DNA of 22,085 nt, from assembly GCA_000310025.1 (NCBI GenBank), contig FN649727.1, forward strand, positions 5,008,547 through 5,030,631. Reading direction: 5' to 3'. Source of the stretch: Ectocarpus siliculosus. Lineage: Eukaryota; Sar; Phaeophyceae; Ectocarpales; Ectocarpaceae. Numbering within the stretch: position 1 is the stretch's first letter; each line of letters begins with the position of its first letter. Made by a program: the position numbers and the translations under genes. Below are positions 1 through 9,500 of the stretch, in pieces. The notes beneath the pieces are model-generated. The model had not been told where the DNA came from, did not search any database, and saw only the letters and a program-made list of their open reading frames with translations.

Positions 1-1
1 T

Positions 2-145
2 GTGGGGGGGGGGGGGGGCGAGTTCTACGGGGTACGCGTGCATGGAAAGCAGTCTATGCATGTGGTCTTATATAACGGAGGTCTCGATCACGATGTCCAC
101 CCAAGGGAACTACGCTGTGGAGCGGAACATGAAGGCGGCGTTTAG
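2..145 (+). CDS. possible 3' end of an upstream gene, Tudor-like tail
   Basis: An open frame runs in from the left window edge through a 15-G run (4-18) and stops at TAG 143-145. After the G-run it reads as a compact beta-rich segment, including GEFYGVRVHGKQSMHVVLY and then NGGLDHDVHPRELR. The pattern of a tyrosine-glycine strand, a VVLY strand, an acidic-glycine turn and a closing charged H-P-x-E-L-R strand resembles Tudor-like chromatin-reader repeats. That resemblance is by eye only. The G-run could be an intron end, a poly-Gly stretch or an assembly artefact, so the left boundary is unknown. Another frame is also open here until 194, but it looks less protein-like. Confidence 0.3.
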   Translation: MGGGGGEFYGVRVHGKQSMHVVLYNGGLDHDVHPRELRCGAEHEGGV

Positions 146-1136
146 TGTTGTTGAAGTTGGGTCGGTGTTGGGGTGGACCTCTGCTGTTATGTGACGCCTC
201 CCGTCTAGACCCCATCGCAAGGTGTCATCGTGAGTGTACCCCTAGTTTACTCCGACCTTCTCCTACTCCTTGAAGGTTTCCCGGCCTCCTGACCCTATCG
301 CCCCCCCTTCCCCTCTCGGATGAAATCGACTCTACCCTCGGCACCGCTGGAACACTAATAACGCGGACATCCTCAGGCGTACCCGTTCCTAAGCTCGTGC
401 TCGTCCGTTCCTGTTCGTCACTCGTTGGAGGCTGGTCGTGGCCGCAGCGCGCCGAGGTGAAAAAGGCCGCGTAATGTTACACGTTTCGTTTTTGTGGCGC
501 CCGTGTGTCAGTCGCCGACCCTCTCAGCTGTGGTACAGAATCAGCGCGCCGATCCGTGAAGTGTATTTGAGAGGATGAGGTTCTTGATAGTGTGGGTTTT
601 GATCTGCAGGTAACGACAAAGCGTGGTAGGTCCGGGCTCCGAGTTGCCTCTGCAGCAGCAGTGGTGGTGGTGGGAGGCGCTGCCAGTTGTGTAGGCACTT
701 GTAGTCATGAAAGATATCGGGGAGGAGTTGAGTTGTTCTGTTTCGTACTCTTTGTTTTGGTGCGGTGCTGGCATGCGCTGCAATTGTCGTAGGCTGTACG
801 CAGAGAGGAAGGTCTCCTTGTTGTGGAATTCTTCCGGCTTTAGTTGCAGGGTTTTGTTATTGTTTTTGTGTCTTTTACCTGCACGACGGTACCAGCCAAC
901 ACTACTATGCTGCCGTTTTTTGTACCCTCTGTCGCAGAAGAGTTATATCCAGCGAGTCGACTTCCGACTTGCTCCGTCAGCAGTTGGGCAGCAGTCTTAC
1001 ACATTGAATCGACTCGCCTTGTTCTTTTGGATACGCTGGTTAGCTCGCTGGGGCTGGTCCTCGGTGTTCGTACACGTGTGTTTGTTTGAGTGGCAACAAC
1101 CAGAAAGAAACAAACGCACGTTACAACCGCTGCGCA
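146..1136. other. about 1 kb with no supportable gene
   Basis: Several frames stay open for 60-170 codons on both strands, but none shows a recognisable domain and most are Cys/Trp/Arg-rich in a way typical of unselected sequence. There is a GTGGTGGTGGTGGG stretch near 661-674. The region probably holds the 3' flank of the gene ending at 145 and the 5' flank or first intron of the exons that start around 1137-1513. No promoter element could be identified with confidence. Confidence 0.4.
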
Positions 1137-1221
1137 GGGTGTCGGACGTGCAGCCGGGCGCGGCGCTCATGCTGTGGGGAGAGAAGCCTACGGTTCCCAT
1201 GGAAGAGATAGCGGCCATGAG
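1137..1221 (+). CDS. candidate early exon upstream of the exonuclease gene
   Basis: The segment lies between an acceptor-like CGCTGCGCAG (ending 1136) and the donor AG|GTGAGA (1222). In one frame it reads VSDVQPGAALMLWGEKPTVP followed by MEEIAAMR, which looks like real protein. The exon would end in phase 2, whereas the next good exon (1513-1608) must be entered in phase 1. A small exon may be missing between them, one boundary may be wrong, or this may belong to a different transcript. I do not recognise the sequence. Confidence 0.25.
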
Positions 1222-1512
1222 GTGAGAGGTGCGGCAACAACTATATGCACAACCCATGCCTGCCAAGTCGGAAAAAGAATACAATTGTAATTGGACACAG
1301 ATCACCAGCTACGCACGCGACTCCTGCCACTGGATATGTTTAAGAGCACTCACCGGATGAATGTGACCAATCTAGTTGTTGGAGTTGTTGTGTGGTTTGG
1401 TTTGGTGTGGGGAATGATGCCGACGAAGGGGTAGCCGGTGGCGCTCCGACCACTGCGAGGTGCCTTCTTTTTTTTTTTCTGTGGTTCGTTTTCTGACGTA
1501 GGTTTGCTGCAG

Positions 1513-1608
1513 ATGTGGAAGGGATCGGATCATATGGTTGGTTGGTACGACGAGGACCACGGGAAGGACCACCCGCAGACACCGAAAATATATATATTAA
1601 GGCGCGAG
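1513..1608 (+). CDS. internal coding exon, family not recognised
   Basis: A T-rich tract (from about 1468) leads to TTTGCTGCAG|AT at 1512/1513, and the exon ends at the good donor GAG|GTAAGG (1609). Entered with two bases completing a split codon, it encodes 31 residues beginning VEGIGSYGWLVRRGPREGPP, with ENIYIKAR near the end, leaving one base over (phase 1). That phase fits the acceptor of the next exon at 1821 exactly: the split codon is GTC, giving ...IKAR-V-EVFRDCEVTF. The continuity of strand-like segments across the junction (IYIKARVEVFRDCEVTF) supports both exons. No domain is recognised. Confidence 0.45.
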
Positions 1609-1820
1609 GTAAGGCACCCTTGTGCCATGTCAAGTGCTGTGGCATTCGATGTGACCAATACTTGGTCAAAACCTTTCCCCGTCCCGTGTGCCATCACGCG
1701 TGCGATTTTGTCCTAATTTTACGTCAACTTTGTGCGTGTAGTGGTCGGTATTCGCCGCCCATCCCGCTTCACATTTTGAAATCTCCAACCCTCCTCCCCC
1801 CCTCCTAACGAAAAGCTTAG

Positions 1821-2282
1821 TCGAGGTGTTCCGAGACTGTGAGGTGACGTTCGCGGGCAGCAAGTCTCCGGGTTGGAAAGACGACGTTACTTTCCTCCCC
1901 TCGTCGTCCTCAGCATCGTCCGAAACGCACCCGCCAGCGTCGAAACCTGAGCCCGCCGGCGTCGGCGACGGCGTTGGGGGGGGAGGGACAGAACAAGGTG
2001 ATCCCGGCCCGGCTGCGATTGGCGGCGAGGAGGGTCAGGTGGGGATCGAGACACCGACACGGCGAAAAGAAGCAGCAGCGCGGCAGCAGCAGCAGCAGCA
2101 GCAGCGGCAGCAGGCGACGACCTGCCAGGGAAAGTTCTGGAGGAACCAGAACCGTGACAGCGGGCGGTACACCCTCGAGGTGGGAGAGGGGGGGGAGGCG
2201 GCGGTCCTGACGCTGAGCTGGGACCGCTGGGATGACGAGGTCGTGGTCCTGAAGGATAGGAGGCTCGGGATCCGATTCGAAG
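1821..2282 (+). CDS. internal coding exon with low-complexity linker and beta-rich segment
   Basis: The acceptor follows a pyrimidine tract, a CTAAC branch-point-like element (1804-1808) and AG at 1819-1820. The donor is AG|GTGAGA at 2283. The exon starts EVFRDCEVTFAGSKSPGWKD, runs through a Ser/Pro/Gly linker and a glutamine run encoded by CAG repeats (about 2083-2114), then enters a compact segment GKFWRNQNRDSGRYTLEVGE followed by a strand AVLTLSWDRWDDEVVVL and GIRFEG. Alternating hydrophobic strands and conserved-looking tryptophans suggest a small beta domain that I cannot name. It ends in phase 1, which does not match the acceptor at 3226 (phase 0). An unresolved exon or a separate gene is therefore likely. 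It lies upstream of the exonuclease on the same strand. Confidence 0.5.
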
Positions 2283-2521
2283 GTGAGAGGGCGGGTGGGG
2301 CGCGTTTGTGCGCGCACGACGAACGTTTAACTTTTTGCTTTGAGCCTCTTTCCGTTTTGAGATGTTGGTGATGACGACTACACCACGTAAGCTGTAGCGT
2401 CTAACCAAGGTGCACTACAATAGGACAGCGTGTTTGTTTGCGTCTGTTGTGACGCCGCGGTCGCTCCGTTGCCTATGCAACTTCTTTGACGTAACCCGCC
2501 CAAACGGTACTATTTACAATA

Positions 2522-2531
2522 CTGCTGCTTC

Positions 2532-2602
<71 letters not shown>
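2522..2602. repeat. CTG/CAG triplet tract, interrupted, 17 pure terminal units
   Basis: From 2522 to 2602 the plus strand is CTG triplets with two TTCTG-type interruptions. The last 51 bases (2552-2602) are 17 uninterrupted CTG units. It lies in an intron-like gap with no exon evidence. It produces long poly-Ala, poly-Gln and poly-Leu frames that are artefacts of the repeat. Confidence 0.9.
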
Positions 2603-3193
2603 ATTCAACGCAACGCCGCACGCCCATTCTCCCTGCACCTCGCTGATTGGCCGGTTTTCGACCACCCCGCCACCTTTCATTAGGCAAGGGCCACAGCTTG
2701 TGGCTAAACCTCTCTTGTGCTCGACGCTTGGTGAGTATATGGCCAACACCAAAGGTTGAGCTTGTTCGTGCTGTACGTATGTACATTGAGAAGCGTTTCG
2801 TTTGCCATGCCGTTGTGGTTCGGCCGCGGGGGACGGCTAGGCGAGCGCTTTGGTGCAATCTTAATCTTTCTGCGACAAAAAAAAACTCGTCCAGGATTTT
2901 TGAAGAAGCGCCTTCTAGCACGGCAAAGTGTGTGTGAGTGGTGTTGATCTCCCTTGCAGCGGAATTCGCTCTGTTGTTGTTTGCTGCTGGGCCTACCGCT
3001 TTTTCTTCTTCTTCTTCCTTTGTCAGCCCCTGCGAAGATCAACGTGCTATCATACGTGTAGTCCACCAAGAGTGTTCGAGCGTGCTTCCGTTGAGTGAGT
3101 CTTGATTGTCGTGCTTGTGTCACCACCTTGTACATCCTGTGTTCTTTCCCTTGCTTGGCTCGTTCCAACACCCTTACATTGCTCTGTTCCTCG

Positions 3194-3226
3194 CCCCCCC
3201 CCCCCCCCCTCTCTCACCGCCTGCAG
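3194..3226 (+). promoter_or_regulatory. 3' splice site with 16-C run
   Basis: A run of 16 cytosines (3194-3209), TCTCTCACCG and CTGCAG form the pyrimidine tract and AG acceptor for the exon at 3227. The exon opens in phase 0, and the downstream frame is continuous to the donor at 3539. Confidence 0.6.
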
Positions 3227-3538
3227 ACAAACGAGGAGAAATCGTTGTCTAAAAGTGCGCAAGCCGCGTCGACACCGGTGCTTCGAGTGGTGGCGGTCGA
3301 CTCTACCTCCACCCCCACCCCCACTCCCGCCGCCGAACCAACCAACACGCGCGCTTCGGAAAGCTCCGAGCCTGCAACAGCAACGGCTGCTGGGGCGCTG
3401 GCTGCAGACACCGCGGAACCTTCGTCAAAGATGAACCACGGCGGTAGCGGTAGCGGTAACGTTGACGGGGACGAGGACGTTGTCATGGTGAAAGTTCCGC
3501 TGGAATCGCTCAACCCTGAGGCGTTCTGCTTGACACCG
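3227..3538 (+). CDS. exonuclease exon: disordered N-terminal region
   Basis: The exon encodes 104 residues rich in Ala, Thr, Pro and Ser, then a Gly/Ser stretch after KMNHGG, an acidic patch (DGDEDVVMVKVPLESL) and NPEAFCLTP. The LTP just before the donor (CCG|GTGAGC) continues directly into AARYRLDMPIRV in the next exon. This matches the short lead-in motif (LTP.....Y..P) seen before the catalytic domain in this family. The ATG at 3431 (AAAGATGAAC) has a purine at -3 and could be the real start if the upstream exons are a separate gene. Confidence 0.7.
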
Positions 3539-6500
3539 GTGAGCGATCGATGGGCACGATCACGAGAGTTGTTGATCTTCACGTGGGAATCTGTGACAAC
3601 GGAGTTGATGCTGCTACCTATGGAGTCTGAGGGCTGGGTTATCGTCAAGTTCGGAAGGAAGACACACCAACAAGATGCACCAAAAATGCGTTTTCCGGTT
3701 TTCGTTTTTTTCCCTTGGGGTGTAACCGTTTTGTGGTTGCTCTCCTCGTATGCGCCTCAGCTCCTGTAGTCGTCTTGTGTGTGTTTTTCACCAGTATTTC
3801 AGTACACCACGAAAATGAGGCCTACTGCATGCATGGGTTCGGAGACCATCGGGCGCAAGAAAATTTGGTATTGGCATCCTTTTGTGATCGTTGTTGCATA
3901 CTTTTATGTGAGCGGTGCTTCGTTCCTTGTTGTGGAATGATACGGCGGTGTGTACGTTAGGCTGCCCGCTACCGGCTCGACATGCCGATCCGGGTCTCGG
4001 AGGAAGGCCCGGGCTACGTTTCGAGCGACCAGCCGATGCCGCCGCGGACCCAAGAAGAAGAAGAAGAAGAAGAAAATTCCAGAAGAGAAAGGAGGGAGCG
4101 ACAGGAGAGGATTTGGGACAAGGCGCAGGCACACCGCCGCAAAGAGCAAGAAGAGGAGGAGGAGGAGGAGGAAGAAGAGGGCGCGATAAAGGAGGAAGAT
4201 GGTGAGGTGGTGTTGGGAATCGAAGCGCCTTCGCCGAGCCTTCCGCCGCCGCCGACACCGCCGTCGTCGGGAGGCAGTGCCTCAGAACCGGCTCCGGCCC
4301 TTGCGGCGCCGGCGGCGGCAGGGTCGGGGACGGTCTCGGGGGAAGAAGGAGAGCAGCCTTCCGGAGGGTCGGCGGGCGATGGCAAGGGCAGGCGGCAGCA
4401 GCAGCAGCAGCAGGATGGGGAGTTTGTGCCTCCGTCAGCGGGTAGGCTGTGTCCGATCCCGTCCGGACCCCACAAGGGAACGGTCATGTTGGGGCTGGAC
4501 TGTGAGATGGTGCGTGCGTGCGTGCGTGCGTGCGTGCGTTCACTTTTGGATCCCCCTTCTGTCGTTTCGACATGAGTGATGGTATGCATGCTTGGCCGGC
4601 CCCGTTTTCCTTTCGCCTGTCTCGCCTCGTGTCACTTTGTTGGACATCTTATGGTGGTGCTGTGACAGCAGCAGCAGCAGCAGCAGCAGCAGCGGGCGGT
4701 GAGCTTTCATCACTCATCCCCGCTCGGCCCATCTCAACACGTGGATTTCTACTCTCCGGGAATCGCCGCCTCCTGTTTTGGCTGTTTGTTGTTCGTTCTT
4801 CCCTTTATAATAAATATTCCTCGCCCGGCGGCCGTTCGGTCTGTCGGGCGGTATCCCACACAGATCTACACGAGCGAAGGGCTGGAGCTTGCACGCGCTA
4901 CTCTGGTGAACGTGAAGGGCCAAACGGTCTACGACAAGCTTGTGAAGCCCACGTGAGTCCTCGTGTTGTGCGCCCGCGTTTTTTGCTGTGGTAGCCATTG
5001 TTGCGCGTTGGTTGACGGCACAGTTGCTTGGGGCAGCAGTTGCGGAAAGGTTGCGCGGTGCTCCATTGCCACACGGTTCTCGCCGGGCGTGAGGGTTGTC
5101 GTGAACGGTCTCCGAACCATCCGCCGTGTAACGCGGTCTTTTGTACGTGCCCACGCTTCTCCGTGTCCGGGTGTGATTCGTTTTACGCCTTCGTCTTTAT
5201 GCTGGCTCGCTGCCCGTCGTGATGTCACTGCTGTCCGTTTTTTTTTTTTTTTTTTCAGGCTCAAGGTCACGGATTACAACACGCAGTTCAGCGGCATCAC
5301 TCCTGAGATGCTCAAAGGTAAGCCGGGAAACAGCTCAGCGACGAGAAGAACTAGAACTTTAGAAGGGAGTGCATGTGTTGTCGCGCATGCATGTTGTCAA
5401 AGGCCTTAATTTCTCGTTTTCACTCGACGACATGAACACCAACCTGCCCGCAAGAAGATACGGCCCGTTCCACCGGCGGTGTGAGAGAAAGAAAGAGCTG
5501 GTGTGCGTGCTTGAACACTGCAGACACGCGCTCTTTGGAGCGCTCGGAAACAAGACAGAGCTCCCGCCTCCTCAATCATCCGCCAGTTTTGAATTTTCAG
5601 AAACATCATGCAGGGAGAGCTTATTTGTTGTTTCTGCGTGCAGGGAGTTGTGAATCTTGCCCTCGCTTCCTTTCGCTTGCCGGAGACACACCCCTGGTCA
5701 CCCCACACGTTCTCCGTTGCCCCCAGCAAAACACATCCCCACGCTGTCTTTGTTGCTGTGTTTATCGCAATCATGGTTTCGAGCTGAGTTCTGTGTGTTC
5801 TGTTCACTGGCTGTCTCCGCCGACCAAACGCTCGCTCGCTCGGGGGTCGCAGGCGTGACGCGGACTCTGCGAGACGCTCAGCGAGAGATCCTGTCGTTCG
5901 TGGACGCCGAGACTTACCTGGTGGGGCACAGCCTGGACAGCGACCTCAGGGCGCTCCGTCTTGTCCACCGCCGTCTCATCGACACGTCCGAGCTGTACCC
6001 CAACCTCAGGGGCATTCCGTTCAAGGCAAGGCGTCCAAGTGTCGCCTGAAGCGGTCGTAGAATAGATGGGCGCGATGTTTCTCCCCCTCACCCCTCTTTC
6101 CTCCGTTTACTTATGTGCCTGTCTAGCTGACCCGCGTGGTCCTGCGTGTATGGCATGCTGACACGATGTAGTAGCAGACTTGCTCGACGACCTCTTGTTT
6201 TGGGAACATTTGCTCTCCTGTCTTTTTAAGTCTCTCGCTAACTCGCACCTCTCCCCTGTCTCAATCTTTTGTCCCGTTTTCCCTATTTACTCTGCTGTGT
6301 CGTTTCTCATTTTCGGTCCGGTATTTACTTGCCAGAACGGCCTCCGCGTGCTCAGCAAGACGGTGTTGGGACGAGCAATCCAGGGGGGGGATGCCGGGCA
6401 CGACAGCGGCGAGGTGAGTCCTTTCCCGTGCCGGTTGGACTGTTGAGGAAGAACTGTTGCTGCGGTGGTTGCTGCGTGGAGAAACGTGAAAGTGAACTCT

Positions 6501-9500
6501 GGAGTTAAAAGGCAACAGTAATCGAGTACAGAGTTGGCGAGTGTGTATGCATAGCATCCGGGACGTTTTCCCAAGAGTCGGAAATCTCCTCGCAGACCTT
6601 TGGGTGTTTGACGCTTGTCGCTTAGCGCCGCTCTGCGGCATTCGCCAGGCTAAGGCTTACTCCCTGCCCCCCACACTCCTTCCCGTCCGCACCCATGTTT
6701 TGTTTTCCTTGCCTCCGCGACCTCTTGCCTAGAGCCCTCTCTTTATGCTGAACGTCAGGGGGGTACGCAGAAGGAATTCCTGACCGCGTACCCGCCGTCA
6801 TTTCTCCGCGCTTTGACAACGTCCCTCCCTACACAGTCACATGATACGTGCCGCCATCGGTCGTTCGTGTTTTTGTTGTTTGTGTTTTGTCAGGACGCGT
6901 TTGCATCGCTTGAGCTGGCCCTGCTGAAAATGCACAGGTGAGGGAGGGAGGGAGGGAGGGTTTGGTGAGAGTGAAGGTGGCGTGGCGCTAGCACGCGAGG
7001 GGTGGGGGGCAGGACAAGTTGTTGAAGGGAAAGGGCGTCGAGCACTAGTGGACCCACAGTGCCAAACTGCTTTTTTTGTTGTGGTAAAGTAGCAGTAATA
7101 CGTGGGTGCATTTTGTCGGAAGCGATTGTTCTTGTGTGTGGCGTGTCATTTCGTTCCAGGACGAGCCAGCTCGCGGGGTGTCACCCTTCAACGTTCAGAG
7201 CTATCCATCTTTGCCTGACAGTGACCGCATGGTTTTGGGTACAACCCCCTGCGTGATGGGTGTCGTGACACGCACCGGTCGTTTCCATGAAAGGCCACGG
7301 CCACGGCCATGACGCTAAAACTTTCGTCTTGCCTATCTTGCTCGTTTGGTGCGGTGAGTGCGGGGCGTAAGCCAAACCTTCAGAAGTGCTCCCGTTCAAT
7401 TTTGGTGATTTTGCATCCTGCCGCCCCCATTTGTTGCTACTCTGTTTCTCTACTTTGGTCACCGGCAGGGGTCCCGCTTTCGAGCTGCCGTCGGTGTGGG
7501 CGGCCAAGCCGAACCCTCCGAAGGAAAGTCTTTTCGAGTCCTTGGAACGCCGCGAGCCAACGAGGCCGCTACGGTAGGATGCGCTTCCTCCTTCTGTCGT
7601 GTGCCACCACCACTGTCTGTTACAGCACTGTTCTGCTCTTTTTTCTGTTTTGAGAATGGCATGAATGCAAGAGTAGCAGCTGCAAGCACGATACACGGAT
7701 GGAATAGTTACCGTTTGTCACTTGCGATTGCTGGTTTTGCATCATTTTTTGTTTGGCGTTTTGGTCTGATGATGCATGGTTTCGAAGATGCACATCGCTG
7801 TTGATGTTGGCCGGCGCATGATGGCGATTTTATCGATGAATGAAGATATTAGGTAAAATCGTCCGCCTGATGCATGCTGGACAGGTGCAAGGTCAGCGGC
7901 GACCTGGAAGCGAGGGGCTCGGCGGAGCACCCCCCGGGGACACCGCTGTGGTCCGTCTTCAACTGCGGCTACCGCCGGGAGCAGGACGCGGTTTGGGCGG
8001 CGACCCGTTTCGGGCACACGGACCGAGAAGCAACGAGCCAGGAGCAATCGGCCTCGTCGGTAACGGTCCAATCGAACGGCAAAGACGGTGTCTCCCCTGC
8101 CCCGGCTACCGCCGACCCTACCGCCGTGGCCGCTCCAGGAGGCCAAGCGCGAACGGCGCCGGCGGTGACGGTCGACGCGGCCCACTTCCCCACCGCCGGA
8201 GGCATGCTGAGGGATGCTCTCGGGTCGCTGGCGCCGGCCGGGTCGCCGCCGCCGCCCCCGTCGCTGCTGTGGGTGGACCTCCCGTGCGACCCGCCGAATG
8301 ACTTCGACCACGACGGCGGGGACAGGCAATGGAGCTCACTGGCCGAGGTGGGCTTTGGGTGTTGAAGGGAGATGCGTCAGGGGGCAGGCAGGGAGAGATA
8401 GCGGGTGGGAGACGCGGCTGATTAGGTAGCAAGCATTTGGCGGGAGCGTGTCGCATCGAGGTGGTGGCGAGGGGTAGAATGCCGGGCAAGCGGTGATGTT
8501 GAGAAGAGCTTCCGCTGGCTGTAATATGGGGCACGCGACCGCTTTTTTTGTTTTGTTTTTTGGTATATGTGACTATTCATAATAAACACTCTGTCTCGGC
8601 GTGAAAGATACATCAGAGTACCCCGGACGAGCATGTCGCGCGTTAACAGTATTTCCCCTCCTCCTCAGTCGAAGCTCAACTCCACGGCCCGTGCCCGCTT
8701 CCGTTGTCCAAGAAACAAAGCACGAATCTCTCTCCTCGTTCGCTAACCCTAGCACCGTCAGCCACACACCAACCCGTAAAACTAAACAAACAAAAATTAT
8801 CTCCTCCTTCCACGCCACGCGCGATTCCCCCCCCAAAGGTGGACCGCGCGGTGTCCCAGCTGTACGACAAGATGGCGGAAGGGACGCTCCTGGTGGTGGT
8901 GTGTCAGGGCGCCCTCACCTCCATGGTGAACCTGGCGGCGAAAAGGACCAAGAGCAAGTGGGACGCCACCAGCAAGGAGAGGATGGACACCATTGCCGGG
9001 AAGAAGAGAGATCATTCGCAGAGTAAGCACCCCACCCAGCCCTACCCTACCCCGAGAACCCGTCCGTTTCATCATAGTACATAGCCTTCAATTACACGGG
9101 CCTGTGTGTGCCGTTGCTCACTCATGTGGGACCTACATGTGCAATCGTAAGAGTTGTGCCTCTCCTGTCTGCTGCACCTTTGGGAATACGCAGTTGACTC
9201 ACTGTACGAGCCGCTCCATCGCTGCTTTCAATTAGCGCGCGGATTATTAGCCGTGGCCATATGAGCAGATGGGCAGTACTCGGTCTTGGCTTCTCTTGTT
9301 GGTTATGAAGGTACTTTTGTGCGTGAGCGGAGCGGCGTCTGTGAGCTGAGGTAAATATCGTAGCACCTCGTTCCATACCCATTTAAAAAAACTCATGCAC
9401 TAGCTCTTTCACTCCCCCCGCTCTCTATACCTACCCATGGTCCGTGCCGCACGGCCACCGTTGCGTGAAACGCCAACAACCTACTCCCTGGAACCACGGA

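Larger units (their letters stand above)
2283..3226 (+). other. intron-like gap between upstream exons and exonuclease core
   Basis: This 944-nt stretch begins with a donor (GTGAGA) and ends with a long C-run plus CTGCAG acceptor. It contains the CTG tract. One possible exon is 2960-3086: TTGATCTCCCTTGCAG| acceptor, frame reading AEFALLLFAAGP..., and TTGA|GTGAGT donor. It accepts the phase of exon 1821-2282 but leaves in phase 1, which runs into a stop when joined to 3227, so I do not call it. Confidence 0.35.

Noticed and set aside
1887-2408. 173-codon minus-strand frame
   Set aside because: It is antisense to exon 1821-2282, low complexity (poly-Ala, poly-Arg, Pro-rich), with no domain.
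2410-2752. Long poly-Ala, poly-Gln and poly-Leu frames on both strands
   Set aside because: They are produced by the CTG/CAG tract in three frames each way; there is no conserved sequence around them and no matching splice phase.
2960-3086. Possible intermediate exon with good acceptor and GTGAGT donor
   Set aside because: It accepts the phase of exon 1821-2282, but its exit phase runs into a stop in exon 3227-3538, and the encoded sequence is Ser/Leu-rich without conservation.
3214-3648. 144-codon minus-strand frame
   Set aside because: It is antisense to the first exonuclease exon and crosses its donor; the composition mirrors the Thr/Pro/Ala-rich coding strand.
4014-4589. 191-codon minus-strand frame rich in Ser and Cys
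   Set aside because: It is the antisense shadow of the poly-Glu/poly-Gln exon 3961-4509; the Ser and Cys runs are the reverse of GAA/GAG and CAG repeats.
7742-8329. 195-codon minus-strand frame
   Set aside because: It is antisense to the well-supported exonuclease exon 7885-8347 and is Arg/Gly-rich, as expected from the reverse of a GC-rich coding exon.
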